From an uncultured Lachnospiraceae bacterium (GTDB lineage Bacteria; Bacillota; Clostridia; Lachnospirales; Lachnospiraceae), in the NCBI GenBank assembly GCA_910579645.1, contig CAJTVK010000114.1, positions 1 to 13,641 of the forward strand: 13,641 bases of DNA. Direction: 5' to 3'. Shown piece by piece: positions 6,965-13,432 of the stretch. Numbering within the stretch: position 1 is the stretch's first letter; the number at the start of each line of letters is the position of its first letter. Position numbers and translations under genes: made by a program. The notes below the pieces were generated by a model. It saw only the letters and a list, made by a program, of their open reading frames with translations. It was not told where the DNA came from and made no database searches.

Positions 6965-8038
6965 TCAGTCGCCGAAGCAGATACCCAGCATTTTTGCCTC
7001 TTTCACGATGCTGGCATCCGGAGCAACCATCTTCAGCTTGCCTGCCACTTCCTCCAACGGCACTTTCACGATTTCACGGTTCTTATAGCCTACCATAAAG
7101 CCGTACTCCCCGTTCAGTATCATCCTTCCCGCCTCGGAGCCGAGCCTGCTGGCAAATACTCTGTCATAAGGGCAGGGGCTGCCGCCGCGCTGTGTATGCC
7201 CGGGCACCGTCACCCTGACTTCATGGCCGCTTCTCTCCTGAATCTGCTGCGCAATCTCATAGGACACCGACGGGAACTTATAATTCTTCATCTTTTCCTT
7301 GTACTCTTTCTTGGATAATTTCGCATCGGCCTTGGAAATTGCGCCTTCCGCCACCGCAAGGATTGTGAACTTGCTTCCGTTCCGGTTTCTCTCTTCAATT
7401 TTATCTATTACCTTATCAATGTCATACGGAATCTCCGGAATAAGGATAATGTCCGCGCCGCCTGCTATCCCTGCATTCAAGGTAAGATAGCCCACTTTAT
7501 GCCCCATGACTTCCACGATAAATACCCTGCCGTGGGATGCGGCCGTAGTATGGATGCAGTCAATGGCATCCGTCGCGATATTTACGGCACTCTGGAAGCC
7601 GAAGGTCATATCCGTCCCCCAAAGGTCGTTGTCAATTGTCTTCGGCAGCGTAACTACATTCAGCCCTTCGCTGCGGAGCAGGTTCGCAGTCTTGTGCGTG
7701 CCGTTCCCGCCCAAGATAACAAGGCAGTCCAAGCGAAGCTTATAATAATTCTGCTTCATTGCTTCCACTTTATCCAAGCCATTTTCATCCGGGTCTTTTA
7801 TTGTCTTAAACGGAGTTCTGGAACTTCCGAGTATCGTGCCGCCCTTCGTCAGCACGCCGGAGAAATCGCGCCCTGTGAGCATACGGAAATTACCGTAAAT
7901 CAGCCCTCTGTACCCTTCCAGGAACCCATACATCTCCACTTCTTCCCCACTGTTAAAAATACATTTTGCCACTCCGCGCATTGCCGCATTCAATGCCTGA
8001 CAGTCGCCACCGCTGGTCAACATTCCTATTCTCTTCAT
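6965..8038 (-). CDS. pfkA: 6-phosphofructokinase, PfkA family
   Basis: Phosphorylates fructose 6-phosphate to fructose 1,6-bisphosphate, the committing step of glycolysis. The product is 357 residues, longer than the 320 of the allosteric E. coli or Bacillus type. Motifs: SGGDCQALNAAMRG (9-22), GGTILGSSR (66-74), GGNGT (110-114), PKTIDND (132-138) with the catalytic aspartate D136, and MGHKVG (178-183). GGDCxxLNA and PKTIDND are like the non-allosteric group III enzymes. The glycine G113 after the metal-ligand position favours ATP, while K133 is typical of pyrophosphate users. N112 replaces the usual Asp/Glu. The phosphoryl donor is therefore uncertain. AGGAGG lies 7 bases before the ATG. The likely promoter is at 8294-8322, with a transposon-like palindrome in the leader. 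Confidence 0.93.
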   Translation of the reverse strand: MKRIGMLTSGGDCQALNAAMRGVAKCIFNSGEEVEMYGFLEGYRGLIYGNFRMLTGRDFSGVLTKGGTILGSSRTPFKTIKDPDENGLDKVEAMKQNYYKLRLDCLVILGGNGTHKTANLLRSEGLNVVTLPKTIDNDLWGTDMTFGFQSAVNIATDAIDCIHTTAASHGRVFIVEVMGHKVGYLTLNAGIAGGADIILIPEIPYDIDKVIDKIEERNRNGSKFTILAVAEGAISKADAKLSKKEYKEKMKNYKFPSVSYEIAQQIQERSGHEVRVTVPGHTQRGGSPCPYDRVFASRLGSEAGRMILNGEYGFMVGYKNREIVKVPLEEVAGKLKMVAPDASIVKEAKMLGICFGD

Positions 8039-8078
8039 CTGACACCCTCCTAAAACTGTTGTCGGCTTATGTAAAGCC

Positions 8079-8088
8079 TGTCTTTTCT
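8079..8088. repeat. Left target-site duplication of the MITE-like element
   Basis: TGTCTTTTCT, identical to 8275-8284. The next base, C, is also shared, so the duplication could be counted as 11 bases. Confidence 0.75.
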
Positions 8089-8274
8089 CAATGTCATTAA
8101 CTTAAGTCGCAGGCTGCGTCAGGAATGATGTTTTTATTCGGACCTTCGAAAAACGCCGGCACTTAGGCACTGCATTTTAGTGCCTTAGTACCGCTGCGTT
8201 TGCCGCAGAGCAAAAGCGTGTCCGAATAAAAGCATCATTCCTGACGCAGCCTGCGGCTTAAGCTAATGACATTG
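8089..8274. mobile_element. MITE-like 186-bp palindromic element
   Basis: The ends are CAATGTCATTA and its exact complement. The two arms (8089-8142 and 8221-8274) are 54 bases each and match at 51 positions, the three differences all being transitions. The centre carries two smaller hairpins: 8161-8171 with 8179-8189 (10 of 11 paired) and CTGCG/CGCAG at 8194-8208. It encodes no protein. A 10-base direct repeat flanks it, so it was mobilised by a transposase supplied elsewhere. Duplications of 10-12 bases are known for IS4-family (IS231-like) elements, so such a parent is my best guess. It lies inside the pfkA leader if the promoter at 8294-8322 is right. A diverged partial relative lies at 8784-8832. 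Confidence 0.8.
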
Positions 8275-8284
8275 TGTCTTTTCT
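8275..8284. repeat. Right target-site duplication of the MITE-like element
   Basis: TGTCTTTTCT, identical to 8079-8088, directly adjoining the right end of the palindromic element. Confidence 0.75.
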
Positions 8285-8293
8285 CCATTTCCC

Positions 8294-8322
8294 ATTATAT
8301 AATAATTTACTTTTTCCCACAA
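8294..8322 (-). promoter_or_regulatory. Likely pfkA promoter
   Basis: On the minus strand TTGTGG (8322-8317) is followed by 17 bases and a perfect TATAAT (8299-8294). It would start transcription near 8287 and give a leader of about 250 bases that contains the whole palindromic element. I found no comparable promoter between the element and the pfkA start. Confidence 0.65.
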
Positions 8323-8399
8323 CTAAGTTTTTTGTATCCGCCCGAAAAGTTTGTATCGTTTAAAATTCTAAAAATTTTGAAAGTATTTTGGAAAATTCC

Positions 8400-8428
8400 T
8401 TGATTTTATGAATTTTTTATGATATTAT
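8400..8428 (+). promoter_or_regulatory. Likely tRNA-Ser promoter
   Basis: TTGATT (8400-8405), a 17-base spacer and TATTAT (8423-8428) upstream of the tRNA. Transcription would start near 8435, leaving about 73 bases of 5' trailer to be removed by RNase P. It is divergent from the pfkA promoter; the stretch between the two is AT-rich with no other feature that I can see. Confidence 0.6.
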
Positions 8429-8507
8429 TTACAACTGAAATCTCTGGATTTTCTTCATCCGTTCTCTGTCAGGATTATTATGGGGACTGATGCTGTAGCT
8501 ATAGTAC

Positions 8508-8595
8508 GGAGAGTTATCGAAGCGGTCATAACGAGCTGCACTCGAAATGCAGTTGTCCTTTACAGGGCACGTGGGTTCGAATCCCACACTCTCCG
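8508..8595 (+). tRNA. tRNA-Ser (anticodon CGA)
   Basis: An 88-base class II tRNA. The acceptor stem GGAGAGT pairs fully with ACTCTCC (8588-8594), with G8595 as discriminator. The anticodon stem ends in CTGCA/TGCAG with the loop CTCGAAA, giving anticodon CGA (8543-8545), which reads UCG. The long variable arm TGTCC/GGGCA is the mark of serine tRNAs. The T arm is GTGGG TTCGAAT CCCAC. The 3' CCA is not encoded, so it is added after processing. Confidence 0.96.
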
Positions 8596-8603
8596 CTTGG
8601 TTG

Positions 8604-8665
8604 AACCCCCGGTGTTTATGCAGGATATTCAATTCTCCGCATAGACACCGGGGGTTTGAATTATT
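8604..8665 (+). terminator. Long-stem terminator after tRNA-Ser
   Basis: Arms at 8604-8621 and 8639-8656 (core ACCCCCGGTGT / ACACCGGGGGT) form an 18-bp stem with one wobble, a 17-base loop, and a TTTGAATTATT tail. It starts 8 bases after the tRNA. The stem is longer and the loop larger than in a typical intrinsic terminator. Confidence 0.75.
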
Positions 8666-8779
8666 ACTGATAATGCAGAAGCAAGACCAACAGGCTCTAT
8701 CAGCTTTGAAGACTTTCGCCTTAATTATACAGGAATGCGTGGTATCATGCTGCCGTGGGAATCAATCGGGTTACATTAG
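8660..8779 (+). pseudogene. Possible remnant of a gene 3' end
   Basis: An open frame with no start codon of its own near the beginning runs 39 codons to TAG. Its translation is protein-like: ARPTGSISFEDFRLNYTG (about 8681-8734), then MRGIMLPWESIGLH. It begins right after the tRNA terminator and ends five bases before the MITE relic. I do not recognise the protein. It could equally be a chance reading frame, since the stretch is only 120 bases; a remnant left after deletion at a tRNA-flanking site is the alternative. Confidence 0.22.
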
Positions 8780-8783
8780 GGAA

Positions 8784-8832
8784 ACGCTGCGTTTGCCGCA
8801 GTGAGAAAGCGCATCCGAATAAAAACATCATT
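8784..8832. mobile_element. Truncated relative of the MITE-like element
   Basis: This stretch aligns with 8191-8239 of the complete element: CGCTGCGTTTGCCGCAG is identical, and after a variable few bases TCCGAATAAAA-CATCATT follows with one difference. Beyond 8832 similarity stops where the complete element continues with CCTGACGCAGCCTG, so the outer arm is missing, and the left half is also missing. It is a relic or a related repeat subtype, downstream of the oleate hydratase gene. Confidence 0.65.
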
Positions 8833-8883
8833 TCGGCCTATCTTCTCAGCGCATCGGAGTAAATGCCCCTGCTTTATCCGTAT

Positions 8884-10866
8884 TTATGAAAGCATCCCCT
8901 CTTTCAGCACATTATGGTCACGCAGCACTTTTTCTATCACGGTGCCTTTTATCACATGGAGAATGGGTTTCTTCAATACATTGAGAGGGCCGGGAAGTTC
9001 CATTTCCAACGGTGATTTTCCGTCCATCAGTTTTACTGTACTGTCCAGCAGTTCCCGGATATCATATACGCTGCCCCATACTTCCGGCACGCCGCGGTCT
9101 ACCCCAAGAAGTCCGTATACCGCTTCCATGGCTGTCCTTACCGAATATTCCGTGGTAAACACAGTATCCCTCGGAGTCTCTGCAAACTGCCCTAAAAATG
9201 CAAAGTTCACGCATCCGTCGGGAATGACATCCGGGCGGTCGCCTTTTGCCCTGGGCATAAAGAATGCCGTAATGTATGGCATCATGGTCGGCACGCATAC
9301 CGCGCTGTTTTCTGCCAAATCCGGAATTTCTTCCTCCGGCACGCCCAGATGATACAGCCATTCTTCCGTAATTTCTTTACCGGTGCATTCCCGCATCGGT
9401 TTTTTTATGAAATCGCCGGGCACATCGGTGAACAGGCCGTACACCCATACACACACTTTGTCCTTATCCTGCTCTTTGAACTGCCCCTGCCTGTTGATGG
9501 TCCAGCTCATCAGCCAGCCGGAATCCTGGCAGCTGACAATGCCTCCGGTCACTACCTTCCCGCTCTTTGGGTCACGCTTGCAGATATTGGTGATATATGG
9601 CAGGATTTTGTCGTCCAAAGTTGTGACGGTAGCCGATTCCCAGTTTGTTTTTGCCACATCGGAGCAGAATTTCTCCGGATGCCCGAAAGCAGGGTCTTGC
9701 TTTGCAATGTTTTTCCACAGGCTCCAGCATCCGCTGGTCCTAACTTCCGCATCCCCATTGGGCGCATGGTTCTGGTCGCCGTATACAGTGCCTTCCGTAC
9801 AGCTTCCGTTGGTCACGAACACAAGGTCATTTTCGGTCAGGGTAATCCCCTTTTCTACTCCTTTCACCTTACATTCAATAGCCTTGGCCACTTTTTTCCC
9901 GTTATTCTTCTCAAAAATTACATTAGTCACTTCCGTGCCGAACTGGAAGTCAACGCCTGCTTCCTCCAGATATTTCTGCATCGGAAGAATCAGTGATTCA
10001 TACTGATTGTACTTTGTGAACTTCAATGCGCTGAAATCCGGAAGTCCTGCAATATGATGAATGAATCTCTGGAAATAGAGTTTCATTTCCAATGCACTAT
10101 GCCAGTTTTCAAAGGCAAACATTGTCCTCCAATATAACCAGAAGGTAGAGTCGAATACTTCTTTGTCAAATACATCTTCTATCGTCTTATCGTATAGGTC
10201 CTCATCCTTCGTCATAAACAGCTTCATAATTTCCATGCAGCCCTTCTGGCTCAGATTGAATTTTCCGTCCGTATGGGCATCTTCACCACGGTTGACAGTC
10301 GCCCTGCAGAGGGAATAATTGGGATCCTCTTTATTCAGCCAGTAATATTCGTCCAATACGGATACTCCCGGCGTCTCTATGGACGGAATGCTGCGGAACA
10401 AATCCCAAAGACATTCAAAATGGTTTTCCATCTCCCGCCCGCCGCGCATTATATATCCTCTTGAGGCATCGTAGATTCCGTCACAGGCTCCCCCTGCTAT
10501 GTCCATAGCTTCCAAAATATGAATCTGCGAGCCAGGCATCTGCCCGTCACGCACCAGGAAGCATGCCGCGGACAATGCTGCCAGCCCGCTTCCTACTATA
10601 TATGCACTCTTCCCGTCCACTCCTTCCGGTTTCCTAGGTCTTGCAAATGCTTCATAATTTCCGTTCGCATAGTAAATCCCTTTGCTGTTCTTCTCGTTTT
10701 TCCCTCTTTCCGTGTTGCGGTATTCCTCTTTTTCCGCCGCGGCATGAGATGCTCTCTCTTCCGCTTTCTTTTCTGCTTTTTTATGATTTTTTGCTGCAAT
10801 TGCCGCCGCGCCTGCACCTGCCGCCAATGCCGCTACACCCAGTCCGATATTCTTCTTGCTTGCCAT
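8884..10866 (-). CDS. ohyA: Oleate hydratase (MCRA family), with N-terminal hydrophobic extension
   Basis: An FAD-dependent hydratase that adds water to the cis-9 double bond of oleic or linoleic acid to give 10-hydroxy fatty acids; it detoxifies host fatty acids. Numbering from the upstream GTG (10878), the FAD motif IVGSGLAALSAACFL (94-108) and ILE (E123) are present. So are RGGREMENHFECLWD (145-159), with E149 at the catalytic-acid position, and Y268 exactly 119 residues later, the same spacing as the known Glu/Tyr pairs in Staphylococcus (82/201) and Elizabethkingia (122/241). The canonical enzyme starts around YYANGNYEAFARPRKPEG (69-86). Before it lies an extra stretch of about 65 residues: an alanine/glycine hydrophobic segment (11-29), then a lysine/glutamate-rich helix. 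I choose ATG 10866 because AAGGTGG sits 8 bases before it; GTG 10878 and ATG 10872 are too close. This gives 660 residues. Confidence 0.93.
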   Translation of the reverse strand: MASKKNIGLGVAALAAGAGAAAIAAKNHKKAEKKAEERASHAAAEKEEYRNTERGKNEKNSKGIYYANGNYEAFARPRKPEGVDGKSAYIVGSGLAALSAACFLVRDGQMPGSQIHILEAMDIAGGACDGIYDASRGYIMRGGREMENHFECLWDLFRSIPSIETPGVSVLDEYYWLNKEDPNYSLCRATVNRGEDAHTDGKFNLSQKGCMEIMKLFMTKDEDLYDKTIEDVFDKEVFDSTFWLYWRTMFAFENWHSALEMKLYFQRFIHHIAGLPDFSALKFTKYNQYESLILPMQKYLEEAGVDFQFGTEVTNVIFEKNNGKKVAKAIECKVKGVEKGITLTENDLVFVTNGSCTEGTVYGDQNHAPNGDAEVRTSGCWSLWKNIAKQDPAFGHPEKFCSDVAKTNWESATVTTLDDKILPYITNICKRDPKSGKVVTGGIVSCQDSGWLMSWTINRQGQFKEQDKDKVCVWVYGLFTDVPGDFIKKPMRECTGKEITEEWLYHLGVPEEEIPDLAENSAVCVPTMMPYITAFFMPRAKGDRPDVIPDGCVNFAFLGQFAETPRDTVFTTEYSVRTAMEAVYGLLGVDRGVPEVWGSVYDIRELLDSTVKLMDGKSPLEMELPGPLNVLKKPILHVIKGTVIEKVLRDHNVLKEGMLS

Positions 10867-10945
10867 ATTCATTTCCACCTTTCCGATTAATGTTTATTTT
10901 GTCCATGTCCCTATCTTATTCTATCCACTTTTCTTTTTCTATTTA

Positions 10946-10990
10946 CAAAACAGGCGGAATGATAAAAAACTTATCATTCCGCCTGTTTTG
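10946..10990 (-). terminator. Perfect 20-bp inverted-repeat terminator after the TetR gene
   Basis: Arms 10946-10965 and 10971-10990 are exact complements (CAAAACAGGCGGAATGATAA) around a five-base loop. The stem carries A-runs and T-runs at its base (TTTTG then TAAAT on the minus strand), so it can act in both directions. It lies 16 bases after the regulator stop and ahead of the oleate hydratase gene, which must therefore have its own promoter in 10879-10945. I see no strong one there. Confidence 0.8.
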
Positions 10991-11006
10991 ATATAACGAA
11001 TCCCTA

Positions 11007-11585
11007 TCATTCAATGCCTATTGGCTTTTTCACCCGTTCAAAATTATGGATGGAGTTTGTAATGTTTCCCCGAAGCGCAATGCTCATTTTTTTCACAATC
11101 GCTTTATAATCCTCCTTCATGCCATGGTCAATCCAGTCCAGAATGACCCCAACAAAACCATATTTATAAAATCCGGCAATAAACGCCTTATCCTCCTCCG
11201 CCAAATCCGTCCCTACGCATATCTCGCCGACCACGTCCGCAATCAGCCCATAAGTAAGCTTATACAGATAATTCTCTATTTTTTCCTTGCGGACGGAACG
11301 GTAAACATTGAGGATAAACGGCTTATTCTCTAAAACCGCTTCGAAAATCTGAAGCATCCCTTCCTGCCAGGTATCATATGTTTTCTTTCCCTGAAGCGCG
11401 CGCCTGCCGTCTTCTATGCATACCCATTCCACCAAGTCATAAATATCCTTAAAATGATAATAGAACGACATCCTGCTGATGCCGCAGTCCGCTGTCAGGT
11501 CATTAATCGTTATTTTATCCAACGGCTTATGAAGCAGCATGTTCTTCAACGATGCTTCCAAGGCCAATTTGGTCGTATTTGGCAT
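11007..11585 (-). CDS. TetR/AcrR-family transcriptional regulator
   Basis: A 192-residue regulator. The N-terminal helix-turn-helix is clear: LDKITINDLTADCGISRMSFYYHFKD (about 22-47), with ITINDL, CGISRMSFYYHF and the following KDIYDL typical of the DhaS-like branch. The rest (about 60-180) is the helical ligand/dimer domain, with aromatic and hydrophobic residues (YKYGFVGVILDWIDHGM). The ligand is not predictable. The ATG is 2 bases after the chemoreceptor stop codon, and its AGGAG ribosome binding site is formed by the last two arginine codons of that gene, so expression is coupled. The next gene downstream is the oleate hydratase, behind a terminator. Control of that gene in response to fatty acids is an attractive guess that the sequence does not prove. 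Confidence 0.88.
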   Translation of the reverse strand: MPNTTKLALEASLKNMLLHKPLDKITINDLTADCGISRMSFYYHFKDIYDLVEWVCIEDGRRALQGKKTYDTWQEGMLQIFEAVLENKPFILNVYRSVRKEKIENYLYKLTYGLIADVVGEICVGTDLAEEDKAFIAGFYKYGFVGVILDWIDHGMKEDYKAIVKKMSIALRGNITNSIHNFERVKKPIGIE

Positions 11586-11587
11586 AA

Positions 11588-13249
11588 CTATCTCCTAGAG
11601 CCTTTCAGCCGGAACATGCAGGTCAGATTTTTCAGCACATTAGCCTGTGCGCTAAGCTGCTCGCTGGTTGCCGCACTCTCCTGCGCCGTGGCGGAATTGG
11701 TCTGTACCACGCTGGAAATCTGGCTGATGCTTTCCTGAATGTCGGCAATGGACTGTGCCTGTGTCCGGGATGTCTCTGCAATATGATTTGTCGTTTCCAT
11801 AACTTCGCTTGCCCCGGCCACGACGGAAGCCAGCTGAGATGCGGTTTCGTTCACTATCATCGTGCCATGCTCTACCTTTTCTATGGAACGTTCTATCAAT
11901 TTGGCGGTAGACTTGGAGGCATCCGCACTCTTGCTCGCCAATGCCCGCACTTCTTCTGCCACTACGGCAAATCCTTTCCCTGCCTCGCCTGCCCTGGCCG
12001 CTTCCACTGCGGCATTCAGCGCAAGAATATTGGTCTGGGAAGCAATGCTCTCGATTGTCTTAATAATCTTACTGATTTCATTGGAACTGTCGTTAATTTC
12101 CTGCATAGCATCAATCATTTCCTGCATCTTCTGATTGCTTTCCATAATCTGCTGCCCAACCAGTTCCACATACTTACTTGCCTGCTCCGCATTTTCTGCC
12201 GACTGCGTCACATTCTGGGAAATTTCCCGCATATTCATCTCCAATGCTTCCACCGTGCTCGCCTGCTCTACCGCCCCCTGGCTCAATGCCTGTGCGCCGA
12301 CGGATACTTGGTCGGCACCGCCGGAAACATATTCCGTGCTTTCCACAATCTGGGTCATAGTATTGTTCAGCTTCGTAAGTATGCCATCCAGTGATTTTTT
12401 TATGGAGGTAAAATCCCCCACATAATCCTGCTTTGTCCCGGCCGTCAGGTCGCCGTCCGAAATAGACGCAAGAATCGAAGAAATTTCACCTATGTACCCT
12501 CTCAGAGTTTGTATCATATTCTTAAAAATTACTCCCAAGTGCCCTATTTCATCATTGGAACGTATATTCACTTCTACCTGCTGATTGGAACCCAGTCCCA
12601 GCTCCCCCCGCTCCATAGTCTGAGCCAGATTCGTCAGTTTTGACAACGGCTTGGAAACGGAATGAACTATGAAAAATGACATAATCAATACACTGACGGC
12701 AACCAGGGCACATCCTACCCAAACAGCCATCCGTACGGTTTCGTCAATCTGCTTGGTAGCCGTTTCCACGGAAATGCCGCAAAAAATCAGCCCGTCAATC
12801 TGCCCGTTCTCATCTCTGGTAGGCACATAAGAACAAAGATGCTCTACCCCAAAAATATCCATGGTTCCTACATAACTCTCTCCCTGTTCCAATATTTTCA
12901 CCTTCAGGTCCTCGGAAAGCTTTGTCCCTACGGCACGCTCCCCGTCTTTCATAATCGTGGTGTATGCCCTTTCGTCCCCGCGGAAAATAGTAAACTCACA
13001 GCGCATCAGTTCTTTCAGTTCGTCCAGCACCACTGTCTTATCTTCCGGCCCTTGGTAATCATCCAGTTCGTATGCCAGCACATTCGTTCCGTTGACACAG
13101 CGGTCATGCAGCATATCCATCGCCAAGCCGGTAAACATGGTCACACACAACCGTACTACCAGAAAAATGCTGACTGCCAGCAGACAGACTACAATTAAGT
13201 TTACCTTGCTCCCTAAACGGTGTACTTTTCTGTTTTTTTCATCCTTCAT
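11588..13249 (-). CDS. Methyl-accepting chemotaxis protein with Cache-type sensor
   Basis: A 553-residue membrane chemoreceptor that signals through CheA/CheW. Layout: a basic N terminus, membrane span 1 (about 17-38), an extracytoplasmic sensor (39-172) with the Cache-like end SYVPTRDENGQIDGLIFCGIS, span 2 (about 174-196), HAMP (197-250), a second HAMP-like linker ASISDGDLTAGTKQDYVGDF (261-280), and the signalling domain. The hairpin tip is conserved (SQTNILALNAAVEAARAG 404-421, then GKGFAVVAEEVRALA). No C-terminal receptor-methylase pentapeptide is present. The ATG is preceded by AAGGG. No flagellar or che gene is nearby, so it is a solitary receptor. It leads a two-gene unit with the TetR regulator; I see no convincing sigma-28 promoter upstream. 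The sensed ligand is unknown. Confidence 0.95.
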   Translation of the reverse strand: MKDEKNRKVHRLGSKVNLIVVCLLAVSIFLVVRLCVTMFTGLAMDMLHDRCVNGTNVLAYELDDYQGPEDKTVVLDELKELMRCEFTIFRGDERAYTTIMKDGERAVGTKLSEDLKVKILEQGESYVGTMDIFGVEHLCSYVPTRDENGQIDGLIFCGISVETATKQIDETVRMAVWVGCALVAVSVLIMSFFIVHSVSKPLSKLTNLAQTMERGELGLGSNQQVEVNIRSNDEIGHLGVIFKNMIQTLRGYIGEISSILASISDGDLTAGTKQDYVGDFTSIKKSLDGILTKLNNTMTQIVESTEYVSGGADQVSVGAQALSQGAVEQASTVEALEMNMREISQNVTQSAENAEQASKYVELVGQQIMESNQKMQEMIDAMQEINDSSNEISKIIKTIESIASQTNILALNAAVEAARAGEAGKGFAVVAEEVRALASKSADASKSTAKLIERSIEKVEHGTMIVNETASQLASVVAGASEVMETTNHIAETSRTQAQSIADIQESISQISSVVQTNSATAQESAATSEQLSAQANVLKNLTCMFRLKGSRR

Positions 13250-13359
13250 CTCAATCCCTTGCCTTTCTTGTCTCCTGCATTTTCAGATTGCAGACAAATT
13301 TTTTCCACCTGTGCGGTTGCAATATGGCTAGGAGCGGCAATAAAGCAACAGAAATATAA

Positions 13360-13388
13360 TTCCCATATTCTTCCATCTGCGTTATAAT
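13360..13388 (+). promoter_or_regulatory. Likely promoter of the right-edge gene
   Basis: TTCCCA (13360-13365), a 17-base spacer and a perfect TATAAT (13383-13388). Transcription would start near 13395, about 38 bases before the start codon. Confidence 0.55.
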
Positions 13389-13432
13389 GATTTCATAGTA
13401 TTGCTGACAGCATGAACGGAGGAGTATTTGGG

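Noticed and set aside
8429..8632. Minus-strand open frame of 67 codons with SVGFEPTCPVKDNCISSAARY
   Set aside because: It is the antisense of the tRNA-Ser gene; the VGFEPT-type peptide is a well-known false protein made from the complement of tRNA T arms.
10946..10990. Perfect inverted repeat as a TetR operator
   Set aside because: The 20-bp arms with a short loop, placed right after a stop codon with T-rich ends, fit a terminator better. An operator role cannot be excluded but has no direct support.
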